The notes under the pieces were generated by a model. The model did not search any database. It had not been told where the DNA came from and was given only the letters and a program-made list of their open reading frames with translations. Both the position numbers and the translations under genes were made by a program. DNA of 64,000 bases. It comes from Incurvaria masculella (Eukaryota; Arthropoda; Insecta; Lepidoptera; Incurvariidae). The first letter of the stretch is position 1, and each line of letters opens with the position of its first letter. Below are positions 10,382-21,879 of the stretch, piece after piece. The DNA lies in the NCBI GenBank assembly GCA_946894095.1, contig OX335654.1:18485687-18549686 (forward strand), in the 5' to 3' direction.

Positions 10382-10763
10382 TTACTTAGTGGAATAATAC
10401 ATTTCACTAAGTAAGTAAAACACGAACATGCCTTCACACCGAAGCTTGCATAGCATGTTTAAAATTAAAACACTTCATTGTATTAATATTTTTAAGAAAG
10501 GGTGAAAAGGTATAAATACCGAAAAAAATATGTATTATAGTATATGCAATCATTAATTGCGGTACCCGGGTCCGCTCGGGATAATGTTGGGGGTAATCAA
10601 AGAATAAAAAGTAACCTTTGTCGTTCCATTGATGCGTGAATGTACTTTTATAATATGTATTTATTTTTTAAGAAGACATATTAGTAGAGAGTAGGAATAC
10701 CGTTCGAATGTTTCTATAAATAGCTTTGAGTTTACTTACACGATAAGGCTAGATAAAAAGGGG

Positions 10764-10943
10764 ACGCATCATAAAGTCCAAAAAGCACAAGGTCCAAAAC
10801 CCAAACCGTCCAAAATACTTAAGAATACGGAACTTTTTTAATTAGGTTAGGTTAGGTTAGGTTAGATTATAATATTTGCATTTATAAATAAATTCAAAAA
10901 TACATACTTTTGGATGTTCTGGGTTTTGGACTTTATGAAGGCG
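10764..10943. mobile_element. Small palindromic element carrying (TTAGG)n
   Basis: Ends CATCATAAAGTCCAAAAAGC and its near-inverse GTTTTGGACTTTATGAAGG. A 24-bp run of TTAGG (four full units plus TTAG) lies inside at 10842-10865. TTAGG is the canonical insect telomere unit, but here it sits inside a small inverted-repeat structure, not at an end. Confidence 0.6.
10842..10865 (+). repeat. (TTAGG)4.8 interstitial telomere-type repeat
   Basis: Four perfect TTAGG units plus TTAG, directly visible. It is too short to show that this was once a chromosome end. Confidence 0.9.
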
Positions 10944-11401
10944 ACCCGATAAAAACACGTAAAAAAAAATTATTTTTACAGTGTGCGTTCACCATTATGT
11001 TTTTTCAATGTATTTTTATGTGATATGCCTAATGCGGCCTAATACACATAATTTAGTTCTTCTGTAGGCTGCGAAGTACAATTTTATTAACGAGATCCTT
11101 GTAAAATGTATAATTAAAACCTTTTGTTTTGTTAAGTTAATAATGTATATACGTGTGTTTTTTGGAAAACAAATTAATAAATAAATTTGAATAAAAAAAT
11201 CCTTCCTTTGTCGTCCCCCTACAAACGTAGTTAGAAAATAATTTAAAACCACTTTGCCGATTCAACAGATCTACCAAGCAAAGAAAATCTAGATTTTTGC
11301 TCTGGATTAATCTTGAAATTTTGGTAAAAAGAAAAAAAAACGTGCTGATACAAGTATTGATCGATTTGTATTACGTTAAGAAAAACGATCGAAGCATGAA
11401 T

Positions 11402-11572
11402 GCATGGCAATGAAAAATTGTCCGTGTTTTTGATCCAGTTCAATGTAGCCGTTCTCATAAAGGGAAGGTCCTGGCATGGCACCTTATTCTTCGGGAATGT
11501 GGTGTATTGGGCTAATATCATAACGGTAGTTATGTGGTATTAGCCATCCATGTCATGGTCGCATAAAAAAAA
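11402..11572 (+). mobile_element. SINE-B 3' half
   Basis: GGCAATGAAAAATTGTCCGT, CCAGTTCAATGTAGCCGTTC, GGTCCTGGCATGGCACC, TGTGGTGTATTGGGC and a GTCGCATAAAAAAAA tail. It is 5'-truncated. It shares GTATTGGGCTAATATCATAA with the 14758 copy, so both belong to one subfamily. Confidence 0.85.
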
Positions 11573-12306
11573 GTACTATGTTTGATTCCTCTATTCTATA
11601 GATATACATCTCTTCATAGGTGCTGCGTACAGGACCGAATGTTTCAGTCTTTGAAAAGCCATGATTGATATGCTGGGACCACAGCACACGTGCGGTGCGG
11701 CGAGGCGCGGGCGGGCGCAGCGGGGCCGCCACGGCGGCGCCCGAAGTGATAAAACCCGCTATCTGCCGATAAAACGAGCAAATAAAGCCCGTGATAATTC
11801 GGGAAACGCATTCGTTCGTGGAAAGATAGAGGCATTTTTTCTGGAGTTGCACTGATATCAACAAGTACACGCAGCAAGCCCGTTATCTATCTCTAGGGAC
11901 TAAGCCCTGGAACCGGCGTCCGTTTCGGGCTATTCGAATGCCGCCACACACTATTAGTTATTCTGTGGCCACACACATTCGATTTTCGAATTCGAACGAT
12001 CGTAGTCTGTGAATGCGGCGGGTCATAGAATTTGTACGTATTCGCTGCCACAGAATTGGGGATAAGTTAGAAACGCCTATCCTCTCGTTTCAGTGCCTTG
12101 CGACTGTATACGTATATTGAAACTCTATAGAAATTGAGGTTCGTCAGTCGCACGTCCGCTGGTAAGATAATGGCATATCGGGCACACGCACGTCGGGACT
12201 ATTTTGACAAACAGCGACTTGTTCTAGTAGAAATAGTTCTTGTTTCAAACATATAAAAAATCTGAAAAGACCGTGTGAATTCCGGGACTAAGGAACCTCA
12301 GATCAC
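11573..12306. other. Unassigned, with CpG-rich patch
   Basis: GC-rich at 11680-11750 (GCGGCGAGGCGCGGGCGGGC). ORFs of 64-105 aa on both strands here have no recognisable domain. 11930-12030 holds the short near-repeats ATTCGAATGCCGCCACACA and GTGAATGCGGCGGGTC. Confidence 0.35.
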
Positions 12307-12955
12307 AAAAACTGGCCAAGTTCGAGTCGGACTCGCACACGAAGGGTTCCGTACCATCGTACAAGATTTTATACAAAAAATCACGTTTTTTTATATTGGG
12401 GCCCCCTTTAATTTTAATATTTTTTTTAATTTTACCTATTTGTTGTTATAGCGGAAAAATAAATACACACTCTGTGAAAATTTCAGCTGTCTATCTGTTA
12501 CGGTTACTGAGATACAGCCCTGTGACAGACGGACGGACGGACGGACGGACGTACGGGCGGACATTATTCTCCCTCCAAACCCCCCGAGCGTACCAGCCTC
12601 GCGGCTAGAGCACTCGCATTTTACGACTTCATTGCCCGTCATTCAGAAATCATCCGAGCTCCGTCTGCACAGGGGTCGCTGTCGATGACACCCACCCGTT
12701 TCCGCGAAGGTGGCACCAATGCGCGCTGCAGTGCGGTCCGACCCCCGCGGGAGAGGCACCCACTATATCCAGACCCCTCCCCTTGGAGCACTCCGACTCC
12801 GGAATAATTCTCTTCCCTACGATGTAGTGGATCAAGACGACACAAACGATGACTTGCCACCGCAGTTCCGGCGGCATGTCCATCGCCACGGACGGACAGA
12901 AGAGGCTTAGTAATAGGGTTCCGTTGACACCCTTTGGGTACGGAACCCTAAAAAT
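12307..12955 (+). mobile_element. SINE-A split by a 328-bp foreign segment
   Basis: 5' part at 12307-12560 (ACTGGCCAAGTTCGAGTCGG through the CGGA block) and 3' part at 12889-12955 (GGCTTAGTAATAGGGTTCCG to CGGAACCCTAAAAA). The break falls inside the CGGAC repeats, and CGGAC occurs on both sides of the insert. Confidence 0.85.
12561..12888. other. GC-rich insert within a SINE-A
   Basis: About 328 bp with a composition unlike the AT-rich SINE around it. Reverse-strand reading contains VAMDMPPELRWQVIV and LVPPSRKRVGVIDSDPC in different frames, and no frame is open throughout. It resembles captured exon or 3' UTR sequence or a fragment of another repeat. I do not recognise it. Confidence 0.5.
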
Positions 12956-13019
12956 AATGATCGCCCAAAACAATCATAAGGAATAGTTCAATTTACTTAA
13001 AACTTTTTTAGTTTTAGCA

Positions 13020-13388
13020 GGCAAGACTCGTGTGACCGATGTACATAGGTACCCGATAACGTCACCGAGCGTCGGAAACAGGCCTAGCCTAGCCTGGTCC
13101 AAATCTAAAGGGAAGGACGTCTTGGGATACTCGATACTCCTGGCACTTCACGTTTGCACACGAATCGACAATTGCCAAAAGGCACAAAGCACAACTATCT
13201 TTACCACTTTGGCCACAATCAATCTGTTAATATTGCTAGGTCATTCCTCGCACCGAATTACGAATCGATCGTTCACACACTGGCAGATCAAAAGAAAAGA
13301 CGGCTCTAATGTTTTTGTCAGAGGTTAGGCAAAGACGTTTTCATGCAGTCGTCCTGCAGAGGGCCCCGATTCGTAAACCGTATTCAGA
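13020..13388. other. Unrecognised ORF region (98 codons, + strand)
   Basis: A frame is open from 13032 to 13328 (contains CTRIDNCQKAQSTTIFTTLA) but without known motif, splice context or conserved start. Most likely not coding. Confidence 0.2.
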
Positions 13389-13650
13389 GTGGTCAGTCTG
13401 AGTTCTTATCTAAATTGGCGTTTGCGGCAAACCGATCGACTGGCGTTTTCTCCAAACTCCATACAAGTTTTTACTAGATTTTCTGTGGTTTTACTTCTTC
13501 AAGCTGTCAAAGTCAAACTCGGACTCGCAAATGTTAGTTCGCTTAACGCCCACTGCGCGCGCTCTTCAATTTCTCCATACATTTGAAAACGCCAGTCGAT
13601 CGGTTTGCCGTAACGCCAATTTAGGTGAGAACTGAGACTACCGGCTCAGA
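13389..13650. mobile_element. MITE-J with about 60-bp inverted arms
   Basis: The left arm (GAGTTCTTATCTAAATTGGC, GCAAACCGATCGACTGGCGT) is the inverse of the right arm (ACGCCAGTCGATCGGTTTGC, CCAATTTAGGTGAGAACTGA). The interior has AGCTGTCAAAGTCAAACTCG and GCCCACTGCGCGCGCTCTTC. Related pieces lie at 5975 and 34475. Confidence 0.75.
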
Positions 13651-14021
13651 AATCGAATCGGGAAAACGAACGAATGTTCCAGGCCAGATTATGGCCGCCG
13701 AAAGATCACCGATGAGGTCACGAAAAAGTGATTTTAGCTTTGGAGCGACGCACAAATGAAAACAAAAATATTTTCGCATTATCAGAATAATTTTACAGCG
13801 AAATTGACTGAGTTGGGCAATTTTACAAGAATTAGGACGATTATACTTCCATGAAACCCGATATCTATCTATATCGACTCCGTTATCTTTCAAAGGCAAT
13901 ACACGGACGGTAAAGTACCATTTGTGTTTGCATGTTAAGTTTTTTTTTCAAGCAATCTGACATGGATGACTTATTCCACACCAATGAGAATTTATACCCA
14001 ATACACCGAAGAAATTAGGTG

Positions 14022-14190
14022 CCATGCCAGGACTTACAAGTACGGCTACACTGAGCTGGATGGATAAGTCCTACATATGGCGCATGCCAGGCCCTCACAT
14101 AAGACGTTTTTTTTACTATGCTACTACCGTTACAATATGCCAGGACCTTCCCTTTATGAGCAAGGCTTCATTGAATGAAAAACACAGACA
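14022..14190 (-). mobile_element. Degraded SINE-B fragments
   Basis: Contains two or three scrambled pieces: GTGCCATGCCAGGACTTACA, GGCTACACTGAGCTGGATGG, and later ATGCCAGGACCTTCCCTTTA with a CATTGAATGAAAAACAC match. This suggests two overlapping reverse-strand copies, both broken. Confidence 0.6.
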
Positions 14191-14511
14191 ATTGTTTACT
14201 GCTAAAAAAATAATCAAATTAACCAACTTTTGATGTTTTGTGATTTCTGTTACAGAAACAACATATCTATTGGTCATTAACAAAGGCGATTACGATATTG
14301 CAAGAATTGCATGACATATCTGTGCAACTTGCAGGCAAAAATCTTATCTTATCTGTTCACCTAGTAAACTTGCTTCAAGGTAACAGATCCATGTAATGTA
14401 TTATGTTTATGGGAGGCACAGCAACAGTTTGGCATAAACGCCCCGTTTTTAGGCTCTCCAAATCCATGATACAAATATGCTATTCATACTCATATTAAAA
14501 ATACGAAAGTA

Positions 14512-14735
14512 ACTTTGACTGTCTGTTGCGTTTTTACGCCTAAACTACTGAACCAATTTTCATGAAATTTGGTAAAGAGTTAGTCTGGATCTTGACGAAG
14601 GAGATTTTGTAGCGAAAATAAAACTCGAAGGGGTGACGTAGGAGATGAAAGTTTGTGTGTTTGCGTTTGTGAAGTCGGCCCGTAATCAGTCCAAAACGAC
14701 ATTGACCCGAGCGGAGCTCCATCACCGGAACGAGG
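14512..14735 (+). repeat. Dispersed repeat L, 3' part
   Basis: ACTACTGAACCAATTTTCAT, GAAATTTGGTAAAGAG, then CAGTCCAAAACGACATTGAC and CCGAGCGGAGCTCC. The order and the ending match the copies ending at about 16600 and 25620. Confidence 0.6.
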
Positions 14736-14757
14736 ATTTGAACCCATCAACTCTCGA

Positions 14758-15169
14758 GCGGCTCGTAGCCTAGTGGCGCGGGGACTGGCCTAGCGTACCA
14801 GAGGCCTGGGTTCAATACCGACATTCTTTCTCACCACTGTCTTTCTCTTTCCGAGTTCGATAAGTGCATTTCGTCACGAATGCGAGCTGCTCCATGGTTC
14901 GGAATCCATGTAAAACTGTAGGTCCCCCCCCCTACTAGGTGGTAGGGTTTAAGCCCGCCCGGGTTGGTGCCATCGTATTGGCTGAAAAGATGGTCGAAGC
15001 GGCAATGAAAAATTGTCCGTGTTTTCCATCCAGTTCAATGTAGCCGTGCTTATAAAAGGGAAGGTCCTGGCATGGCACCAAATTCCTTCGGGAATGTGGT
15101 GTATTGGGCTAATATCATAACGGTAGTTGTGTGGTATTAGCCATCCATGTCAGGTCGCATAAAAAAAAC
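14758..15169 (+). mobile_element. SINE-B with tRNA-type head
   Basis: Head GGCTCGTAGCCTAGTGGCGC (A-box TAGCCTAGTGG) and GGCCTGGGTTCAATACC (B-box), that is, a tRNA-like Pol III promoter. It is joined to the SINE-B body found elsewhere behind a 5S-like head: CCATGGTTCGGAATCCATGT, TAGGTGGTAGGGTTTAAGCC, GATGGTCGAAGCGGCAATG, TTCCATCCAGTTCAATGTAG, AAGGTCCTGGCATGGCACC and a CGCATAAAAAAAA tail. This is the most complete tRNA-headed copy in the window. Confidence 0.9.
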
Positions 15170-16368
15170 TCTAGAATGAAAGACAGGTCCTCTAGCCCAC
15201 ACACCACGAGATGTACAGGAATCCCAGCTATGGGCTCGTTGCATGGCGGTTGTCTCTTTGGCTAGGCAAGCATTCGTCAGGCGGTTGCTGAGTTTTCTAG
15301 TTAATTCTTTTCTAACATTATTGAACTTCGACAACATTCCTGCGATTATTTTATCTCGTCTATAATTCCGGCGTATTGCGGTGCTAATACCAAAATTACA
15401 CGTTGGTAGTGCAGTGCAACCTACGAATATCGGGATTACTGAAATTAGGCGGGAGGGGCGGTGTGCGGGGCGCGGGGCAGCGGGGCGCGGGTCATGCAGC
15501 GGACTTTCCCACAGGACGTCTGAGTCAGCGCTGCAGCCGCTGCCCGGCGGTACGGTCCGCAGCGGCGACACTCAGCTATGGGAGGTTACCATAATAAATG
15601 AACTCGCCTGGTGGCAATTGAGAGATTAAATCTGACGGTAAGTTGAATTTCGTACCAAGTTAACTGGAAAATGTCAGTTCACTTGGCTTAATCAGTTTAG
15701 TTAGCATGGTCAGAGAATAACTAATAGTGGCATGAAGCGAAACGCAAATAAACGTAAGATGTAGGTAACTGTTCACTCACTTGCTGTTCAAGACGGAAAC
15801 AAGACTCAGGAATCGGCCATAGTAAATGGCTGATTCCTGAGAAAGCGATAAATTTATGGAAAATGAACTGTTTTACTACTTGTATCTCTGTCAAACATTT
15901 AATAACAGAGCTACGAATATAAAGATCATGAAACGCTGAATATTTGCATTAGTTTCATATCCAAACGGTGAACGATTCTCAAAACTATTTTATTTTAAAA
16001 TGAAGAATGCATTATGTTTGGATTTTTATCTCGATTTTTATACACTTTAATCACCTAAATAAGGATATATTAAAGTGCTCAAAGTTACAAGAGTTCGGCT
16101 ATACATTAAAGATTTTTTATAGTCAGTAATCCATTTCATACGTGTATATTTTATTTTTTACTAATAAATCTTTTCAAAAATAATAAATCTTATTTGACAA
16201 GCACTTTTGACTTTAGAATAAAATTTTACCGTTTGACTAATTATGTTTGATGTTTTTTTTATATTAAACTTTTTTATTGCGTGAAAATGTTTAATTTTAT
16301 TTTTTATTTTTAATTTATTTTCTATTTTTACTGCACAACTGCATGATGGCCCAAGTCGAATTTATTTT
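15170..16368. other. Unassigned; CpG-rich patch then AT-rich DNA
   Basis: 15440-15560 is GC-rich (GGGCGCGGGGCAGCGGGGCG) and gives ORFs on both strands with no recognisable domain. 15600-16368 is AT-rich and featureless to me. Confidence 0.4.
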
Positions 16369-16600
16369 ATGAATTTCACCCATTTTAACACACACAGCTT
16401 AACCAATTTGGATGAAATTTGCTATAGAGAGAGAATCTGGAGATTGGAGAAGGCTATAGGCGACCTTTTGTGATGAAAATTTAAATCAAAGGGGGATGAA
16501 AATTTGTAAGGGGAACTAATATAACATAAAATGTTAGGTTCAGTCCGACATCAGTCCGAAACGACATTGACCCGAGCGGAGCCGGGTACCTCAGCTAGTT
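16369..16600 (+). repeat. Dispersed repeat L, 3' part
   Basis: AGCTTAACCAATTTGGATGA, GTCCGAAACGACATTGACCC and GAGCGGAGCCGGGTACCTCA, ending in AGCTAGTT. Same family as 14512 and 25180. Confidence 0.65.
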
Positions 16601-16918
16601 TTATACAAATAAATAAACATCTAACCTATCCGGCTGGCTCCTGCGTGTCTGCGCCGACCGTACTCAGCGTCTCGCACCGCACATGGCAGGATGTTGTGTC
16701 GCCAATTATTCAATGTGCACGCCAAGAAAAAAAACTTTGCTCAATGAACAAGAGTTTTATTTTGACTCCTTGCAGTCACGTTTTTTGCTCGCGTTTAGTT
16801 TGAGCGAGCGATATAAGTAACCGCTGTTGTAGTAGAACGAAGAGTGTCCAAGAACGGAGTACGCTTGTCTCGGAAAACATTTTCTGGCTACAGAAGTGAG
16901 CTGTGGATCCATTTTATT

Positions 16919-17470
16919 CCGGGAGGTCACGACATTTTTGGTCATGATACGGTAAATGGCTGAATCTGGGTTCTGATGTTAGAGAGCAACCCTCTGATGA
17001 TAAATATGTCGGTCTGCCCGTGCCAAGTGGTTGCGTTATCTAGATTGGCTATATAAAATAGATGTTGGTATGTACCTCCTGATAAACATACTGATTGTCT
17101 GGAAACATTGATACTTATTAATTATACAACAATAACCAGTCGGTTTTTTAATTAAATACTAAAATATACCTAAAGTTATATCTGTAACCTAAATCGCTTA
17201 TAACTACGAAATGAAACCAAAGATTTGTTCAGTTTTTGTATTGCTAAGCATGTATGTACTGCTACTTTCATGTTTCGTCATTTGCATCCATTTACCTTAT
17301 CATATATATTTTTTGTCACCATAACTACTTTTTCAGGCGCCGTATCTACGTAACGCAACCACTTGGAACAGGCAGACTGACACATTTAGCATCAGACGGT
17401 TGGTCTTTATCCCGTAAACCCAGTTTCAGCCGTTTACGTTATCGTTACCAATTTTGTCGCGACCTCCTAG
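16919..17470. mobile_element. Long-TIR element E, intact copy
   Basis: Starts CCGGGAGGTCACGACATTTT and ends with the inverse-type GTCGCGACCTCCTAG. The inverted arms continue inward for at least 100 bp (GGTAAATGGCTGAATCTGGG against CCCAGTTTCAGCCGTTTACG, and GTCGGTCTGCCCGTGCCAAG against ACTTGGAACAGGCAGACTGA). The centre is AT-rich and has no transposase. This copy serves as the uninterrupted reference for the 46818 copy, because it keeps TACCTAAAGTTATATCTGTA intact. Confidence 0.85.
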
Positions 17471-17942
17471 TCTATTTGTCATGCTTACTATAAGCACGAT
17501 GGTCAAGAGGAACGATGCTCAAAAAAGGGCGCATTGATAGTGGGCAATACCAAAAGCGAAAAGTTATGCGAAACGACAACGGATCTTGACACAAAAAAAT
17601 CGAGCGCTTGTAACAGCCAGCATGGAAGTCAGTAAGTATAATTAATCTATGATGGAAGGGTGGGAGTAGCAACCAAAACTAGTTTGCATTGGGGCGGCGG
17701 CGAGCGAGTTCGCTTCCTAATTAGCTTAGGCGGATACTGATTTTCTCGAATTCCAACAACACGTCAGAACAGATGACCCTGCATCCCTTCGGAGTTGGAG
17801 GGTCTTATAACTAAGGTCTCTAAATTCAGCGATACCCAGGGATACACAGGCAATCGTCGACACAATACATTAGTAATCCGACTCATAGTAACAGCTAAGA
17901 TCATTAGCTTAGCTTCATTAATAAAATTTTAATCGATTAATT

Positions 17943-18260
17943 TTAAGCCGCATACCGCGTGTCCAGCGAGGCCACATTGTCACCTACAGTTTGAACATAT
18001 TGATTTGGAGTCTCATTAGGTTTTGTAAAAAAATATGAAAAATAATGCTGTTGTGTAGTGTTTATATTATTTGGTTGTTTATCAAAAATACAGTCCTTAC
18101 AAACCTTGTGGAACCTGTTTCTCCTACCGTGTTCAATAACAGAAACGGTATATTCCAGCATGTTGCGCCAGGTCATAGAGCGAGAAGCACGACGGCGCAT
18201 GAAATTGACTTCATCCGGCACAAATACTGGCTCTCCTCCAGTCCAGATTTAAATTCGTAG
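17943..18260 (-). CDS. Unrecognised reverse-strand ORF fragment
   Basis: The reverse strand is open for about 92 codons (stop side near 17943), with a run reading FMRRRASRSMTWRNMLEYTV and NRFHKVCKDCIF. The frame continues upstream without Met (GGEPVFVPDEV). Cys-x2-Cys and basic residues hint at a nucleic-acid-binding or transposon-derived protein, but I recognise no family. Low confidence that it is coding. Confidence 0.2.
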
Positions 18261-20189
18261 GATTATAAGATTGGTTGATTGGAAATTCTTTAACACGCCA
18301 CAATAAACAATTTAGAAAATAAAGTACAGTGATATAACAATATAAGTGGGGCGCAAAGGCGGGCTCATCCCTCTAGGAGATTTCTTCATGCCGACCTTTG
18401 GGTGTTTGAGATGTTCAATGAGGATATATTCGTAGGTGGTCGCGGTAGGTTTGGGTAACAGTTGGAGGAAAAGCCCTGCTCAAATCCTGATTTGGAGTCA
18501 CTCGAACCATCCTTCAAATTTCACAGGATGCTATTAATTGCAACGAATATTCGATTTTGTGCGTCCCGAATTCGTAAGCGAACTGACTACCATCAGTGCA
18601 TTCTTACTAAAACGTGGCTGCGCTGCCGCCATGAGATCGAGTTCCCGTCGCCACTACCGTTCTGCCCAACTCGCTGTCAGATTGACCATCTCCGAGAGTT
18701 CCTCCGTAGGTGTGCAGGGCGGCGACCCGTCTGGCTGGCACGGCTCGCGACGTCCGTCACCGGCCGCCCATGCCCGGCGCGTGCGTTCACCGCTCGCCGC
18801 CGTCGCCACGAGTCGCCGTGTCGCCTACCTCGCTGTTGCGCAGTGCCAAATTCGCACATCAGCACATATTACCTAAATCCGTTTCGTGCGTAGCGACTGG
18901 CACGTGCGGCGGCGCGCGCACAGGTGAACGCTTTTGGCACTCCGTTGACTCTGCCGACGCTACAGCGTGCCCCGCCGTGCCTCTCATCAAATCCGATGAC
19001 GTCCTTCAGTGTCTCTCTGTCTGTCCGTCCGTCCACCCGTGGTTTAGATGTTTTACCCATACAGTTTTACGTCGATTCCGAACCATGTATTGCATTGTAT
19101 TTATTAAGCTTAAAACCAAGTTACACACATATGACCAAACCTTGTCAGGTACAAGGTGGTCGTTTATATATTTCTAACTATAACATCAAATTAAATTTAA
19201 AATATCAACAGTCAAGTCGGTCGCAATAATCAAATGAAATAAAATAAACCAACGAAATATCATTTCAGTCAACAAATATACAAATTGTACATATATTATT
19301 CTGTGAAATGGTCATTATAATATTAGTTTACCTTGTAGTAAGGTCTATCAGTAAACATTTCCTTTAACTGTCTCCTAAAGATATTATTTTTTCCAATTGA
19401 TATTAATGATTGAGGCAACTTTTCATGGAATGTTGTTTGGTGTTGTTTGGAGTTCTTAGGTGTTATTTAGTATCTCTTTATAGTGCTTCGCTGAGAAAAT
19501 TAAAAATTTATTAATTCGTTTTTATTGCAAGAGTTATATTTTAGAGGCACCCTGATTTTCCGTAGGTAACACTGCATCTAGAGACGCCGAGCGATGTTCT
19601 GTCGCCCTATTAATACTACTAAATATATAAACAAGTAATTAAGGGTAGAATTATGGTACCAACGCGAGCGGTATAACCACCTAGTAAGAACGACATAAAC
19701 GGACAAGAATGCAGTTGGACCAATTGTATATTTTTTAAGTGCCAGTGGTGTGTGGGTAACACACCACAAAACATACATATAAACGTGTCGAGGTAATGAG
19801 GTAAGATTAACGAGATATATTGGAAACATTTACTACGTATGGCATCTCCGTAGCAACGCATGCTTGGGTCACAACTGTACAAATACGTCTTCTCGTGTTA
19901 ACCTCCTCGTGCCCTGGGCTTGGATACGGCATACATGAAGTGGAAACACCATCTAGCACTGAAGCAAGTTCTTAAACATTCTACCTTATGAGAAGGCGAA
20001 AAGGCTGAATATCCTTCGCAGTTGGAACGGAATTGTACGAAATTTTCCGCTGCTGTGCAAGTGTGCGCGAGTCAACGTGTCGCTTCTACAATAAAAGCAT
20101 AAAACAAATATTGAAAGGGCCCACATTTCGAGCTCGCTTGCGTGAACTCTGAAAACAGTTGTTACAAACATTGTCATTTATTTATATTC
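18261..20189. other. Unassigned interval
   Basis: 18600-19000 is GC-rich with overlapping ORFs on both strands (143 and 155 codons) that have Arg-rich, low-complexity translations and no domain. 19050-20189 is AT-rich, with nothing recognised. Confidence 0.35.
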
Positions 20190-20938
20190 TAGCGGCCCGC
20201 TCCGGCTTCGCACGGAAAAAATATATATAGCCAATGTCACTCACTGAAAACATGAATAAAATCGATCCAGTAGTTTTGATTTATTCATTACTGCCCGTGG
20301 CCCACACGCGTTAAATTATATCTATAAGAAGATACATTTCCCGAGCCGCCCCGGCCGGCCGGTACCGCCGCAAACGCTACGTCCCGCAATTTTTAAATCT
20401 TTAATATCTTCAAAAACATTCATTTAAATCATTTTGTAAAGGGCCATATAGATCTATATTAAATCAACAATGTATTTAAGGTATTTAATTGGATAAGGAT
20501 TAATGCTGTATTGGTTAAAATCGCTTCGAAAATTAGCCATTATTTGTCGTAAAAAGTAAATGACAAAAAAAAAATATTGTGGGATATTCATAAGAGATAG
20601 ACATATACCATCGCGGAGTTTTCTGTAGACCTTTTCAATGTGTACAATACTTAGTACATTATTTTGATAAATCTCGTAGGGTTCAGCCTGCGTTTGCAAT
20701 GTAAGCGGAAAAAATGTAATTATTTACGACATCACATTGGAAACATCAAAAATAACAGTATTTCTCTACTATTTAATGGATGTTATTATACATAAACCTT
20801 CCTCTTTAATCACTCTATCTATTAAAAAAATCGCATCAAAATCCGATGCGTACTTTTAATGATTAGAGCATACATAGGGATATAGGGACAGAGAAAGCGA
20901 CTTTGTTTTATACAGTATGTAGTGATGTTTATTGCCGT
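20190..20938 (+). mobile_element. Dispersed repeat X (CTTCGCACGG-headed)
   Basis: Starts TAGCGGCCCGCTCCGGCTTC and includes TCGATCCAGTAGTTTTGATT, GAATTTTTAAATC-type AT sequence, ATTATACATAAACCTTCCTC, AATCACTCTATCTATTAAAA, AAAATCCGATGCGTACTTTT, ends GCGACTTTGTTTTATAC and GTAGTGATG. I recognise this as a very widespread arthropod/lepidopteran non-autonomous repeat. I cannot assign its transposon order. Confidence 0.65.
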
Positions 20939-20962
20939 CAAAAAGTTGAGAAAACGGCTTCA

Positions 20963-21215
20963 CTTAATAATCATAATAATATTCTTTATTGCTTCCATAC
21001 ACATGGTACATACAAGGGCGGACTAATTGCCTAATGTCAATCTCTTCCAATCAACCCGATAATGGGGTAAAATTATACAGGTAGCAACAAGAAAAGTAAC
21101 CTAAGAATAGATGTTGTGCACTATTTATTAAAATAAAAAAGTAACTGGACAAATGAATAACTATGGACATAACTATGTCAGTTTAAAAATGTATTTAAAC
21201 AGAATGCCATACAAA
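20963..21215 (-). mobile_element. Non-LTR retrotransposon 3' end, reverse copy
   Basis: ATAATCATAATAATATTCTT followed by TATTGCTTCCATACACATGG. The reverse strand reads GCAATAAAGAATATTATTAT, the AATAAA-containing end typical of lepidopteran LINE tails. No ORF remains. Confidence 0.5.
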
Positions 21216-21320
21216 ACACACATAACTAGAAAATAAAAACAAAATGTTTAAAAGTAAGTAATTCTGTTTTAAGTTCAACGGAACATACCTTATTTAGACA
21301 GGAAGCAGTTTCTACAACAC

Positions 21321-21482
21321 GGGGTCTCTTCCACCGAGTACTGATTTGCTTAATCCTCACATTAAAGGGCCTTTCTTACCATCTCGCAATCGATATCAGT
21401 ACAAGATAATCAGCACTTTAGTTATAAATGCCCTTTAAGTGTCGATTAAAATAAATCAGCACTTGGTGAAAACCAGGCTTAG
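21321..21482 (-). mobile_element. MITE-N copy 1
   Basis: GGGTCTCTTCCACCGAGTAC at one end and the near-inverse TGGTGAAAACCAGGCTTAGG at the other. The interior, with AAAGGGCCTTTCTTACCATC and CAGTACAAGATAATCAGCAC, is shared with 23589 and 23753 in the opposite orientation. Confidence 0.75.
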
Positions 21483-21837
21483 GGTATCGTGGGAAGACGT
21501 GGAGCACTGACAATTTCTGAAATTCACTTTCACCGATTACTTGATTGCAAAGGCTAGTAGCTGTCATCCACTTTGTAGAAACAATTTAGGCATTTTTTCT
21601 ACATAGCGGATGACTCGTACTCGTGTGAGAGCTTCTCGTTTTCGTTCCATGACTACCAAGGGCACCTGTAGTTAATCAATATGGGCAGGTGAATTTGAAT
21701 CCCCTTCATTTGGCTTTCGGATGACGTCATTGCTGTCATTTTATGTTGCATCTAATTTGAATAGTTTGAAATTAAAGGACAAAACTAGGGTGGCGCTTGA
21801 GAGTACGTTTCACGCAATTAGCATTCCATGTGTAAGT

Positions 21838-21879
21838 ATTCACCGATGAGTCACAAGTCACTGTGACTCATCGGTGAAT
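21838..21879. repeat. Perfect 17-bp hairpin
   Basis: ATTCACCGATGAGTCAC and its exact inverse, separated by 8 bp. The core GTGACTCATC contains an AP-1-type TGACTCA site on each arm. Confidence 0.85.

Noticed and set aside
9898..10437. 179-codon reverse ORF
   Set aside because: It runs through a SINE-A fragment and repeat H, with no recognisable domain.
18462..19177. 143- and 155-codon ORFs
   Set aside because: Overlapping frames in GC-rich DNA, Arg-rich and without motifs or splice context.
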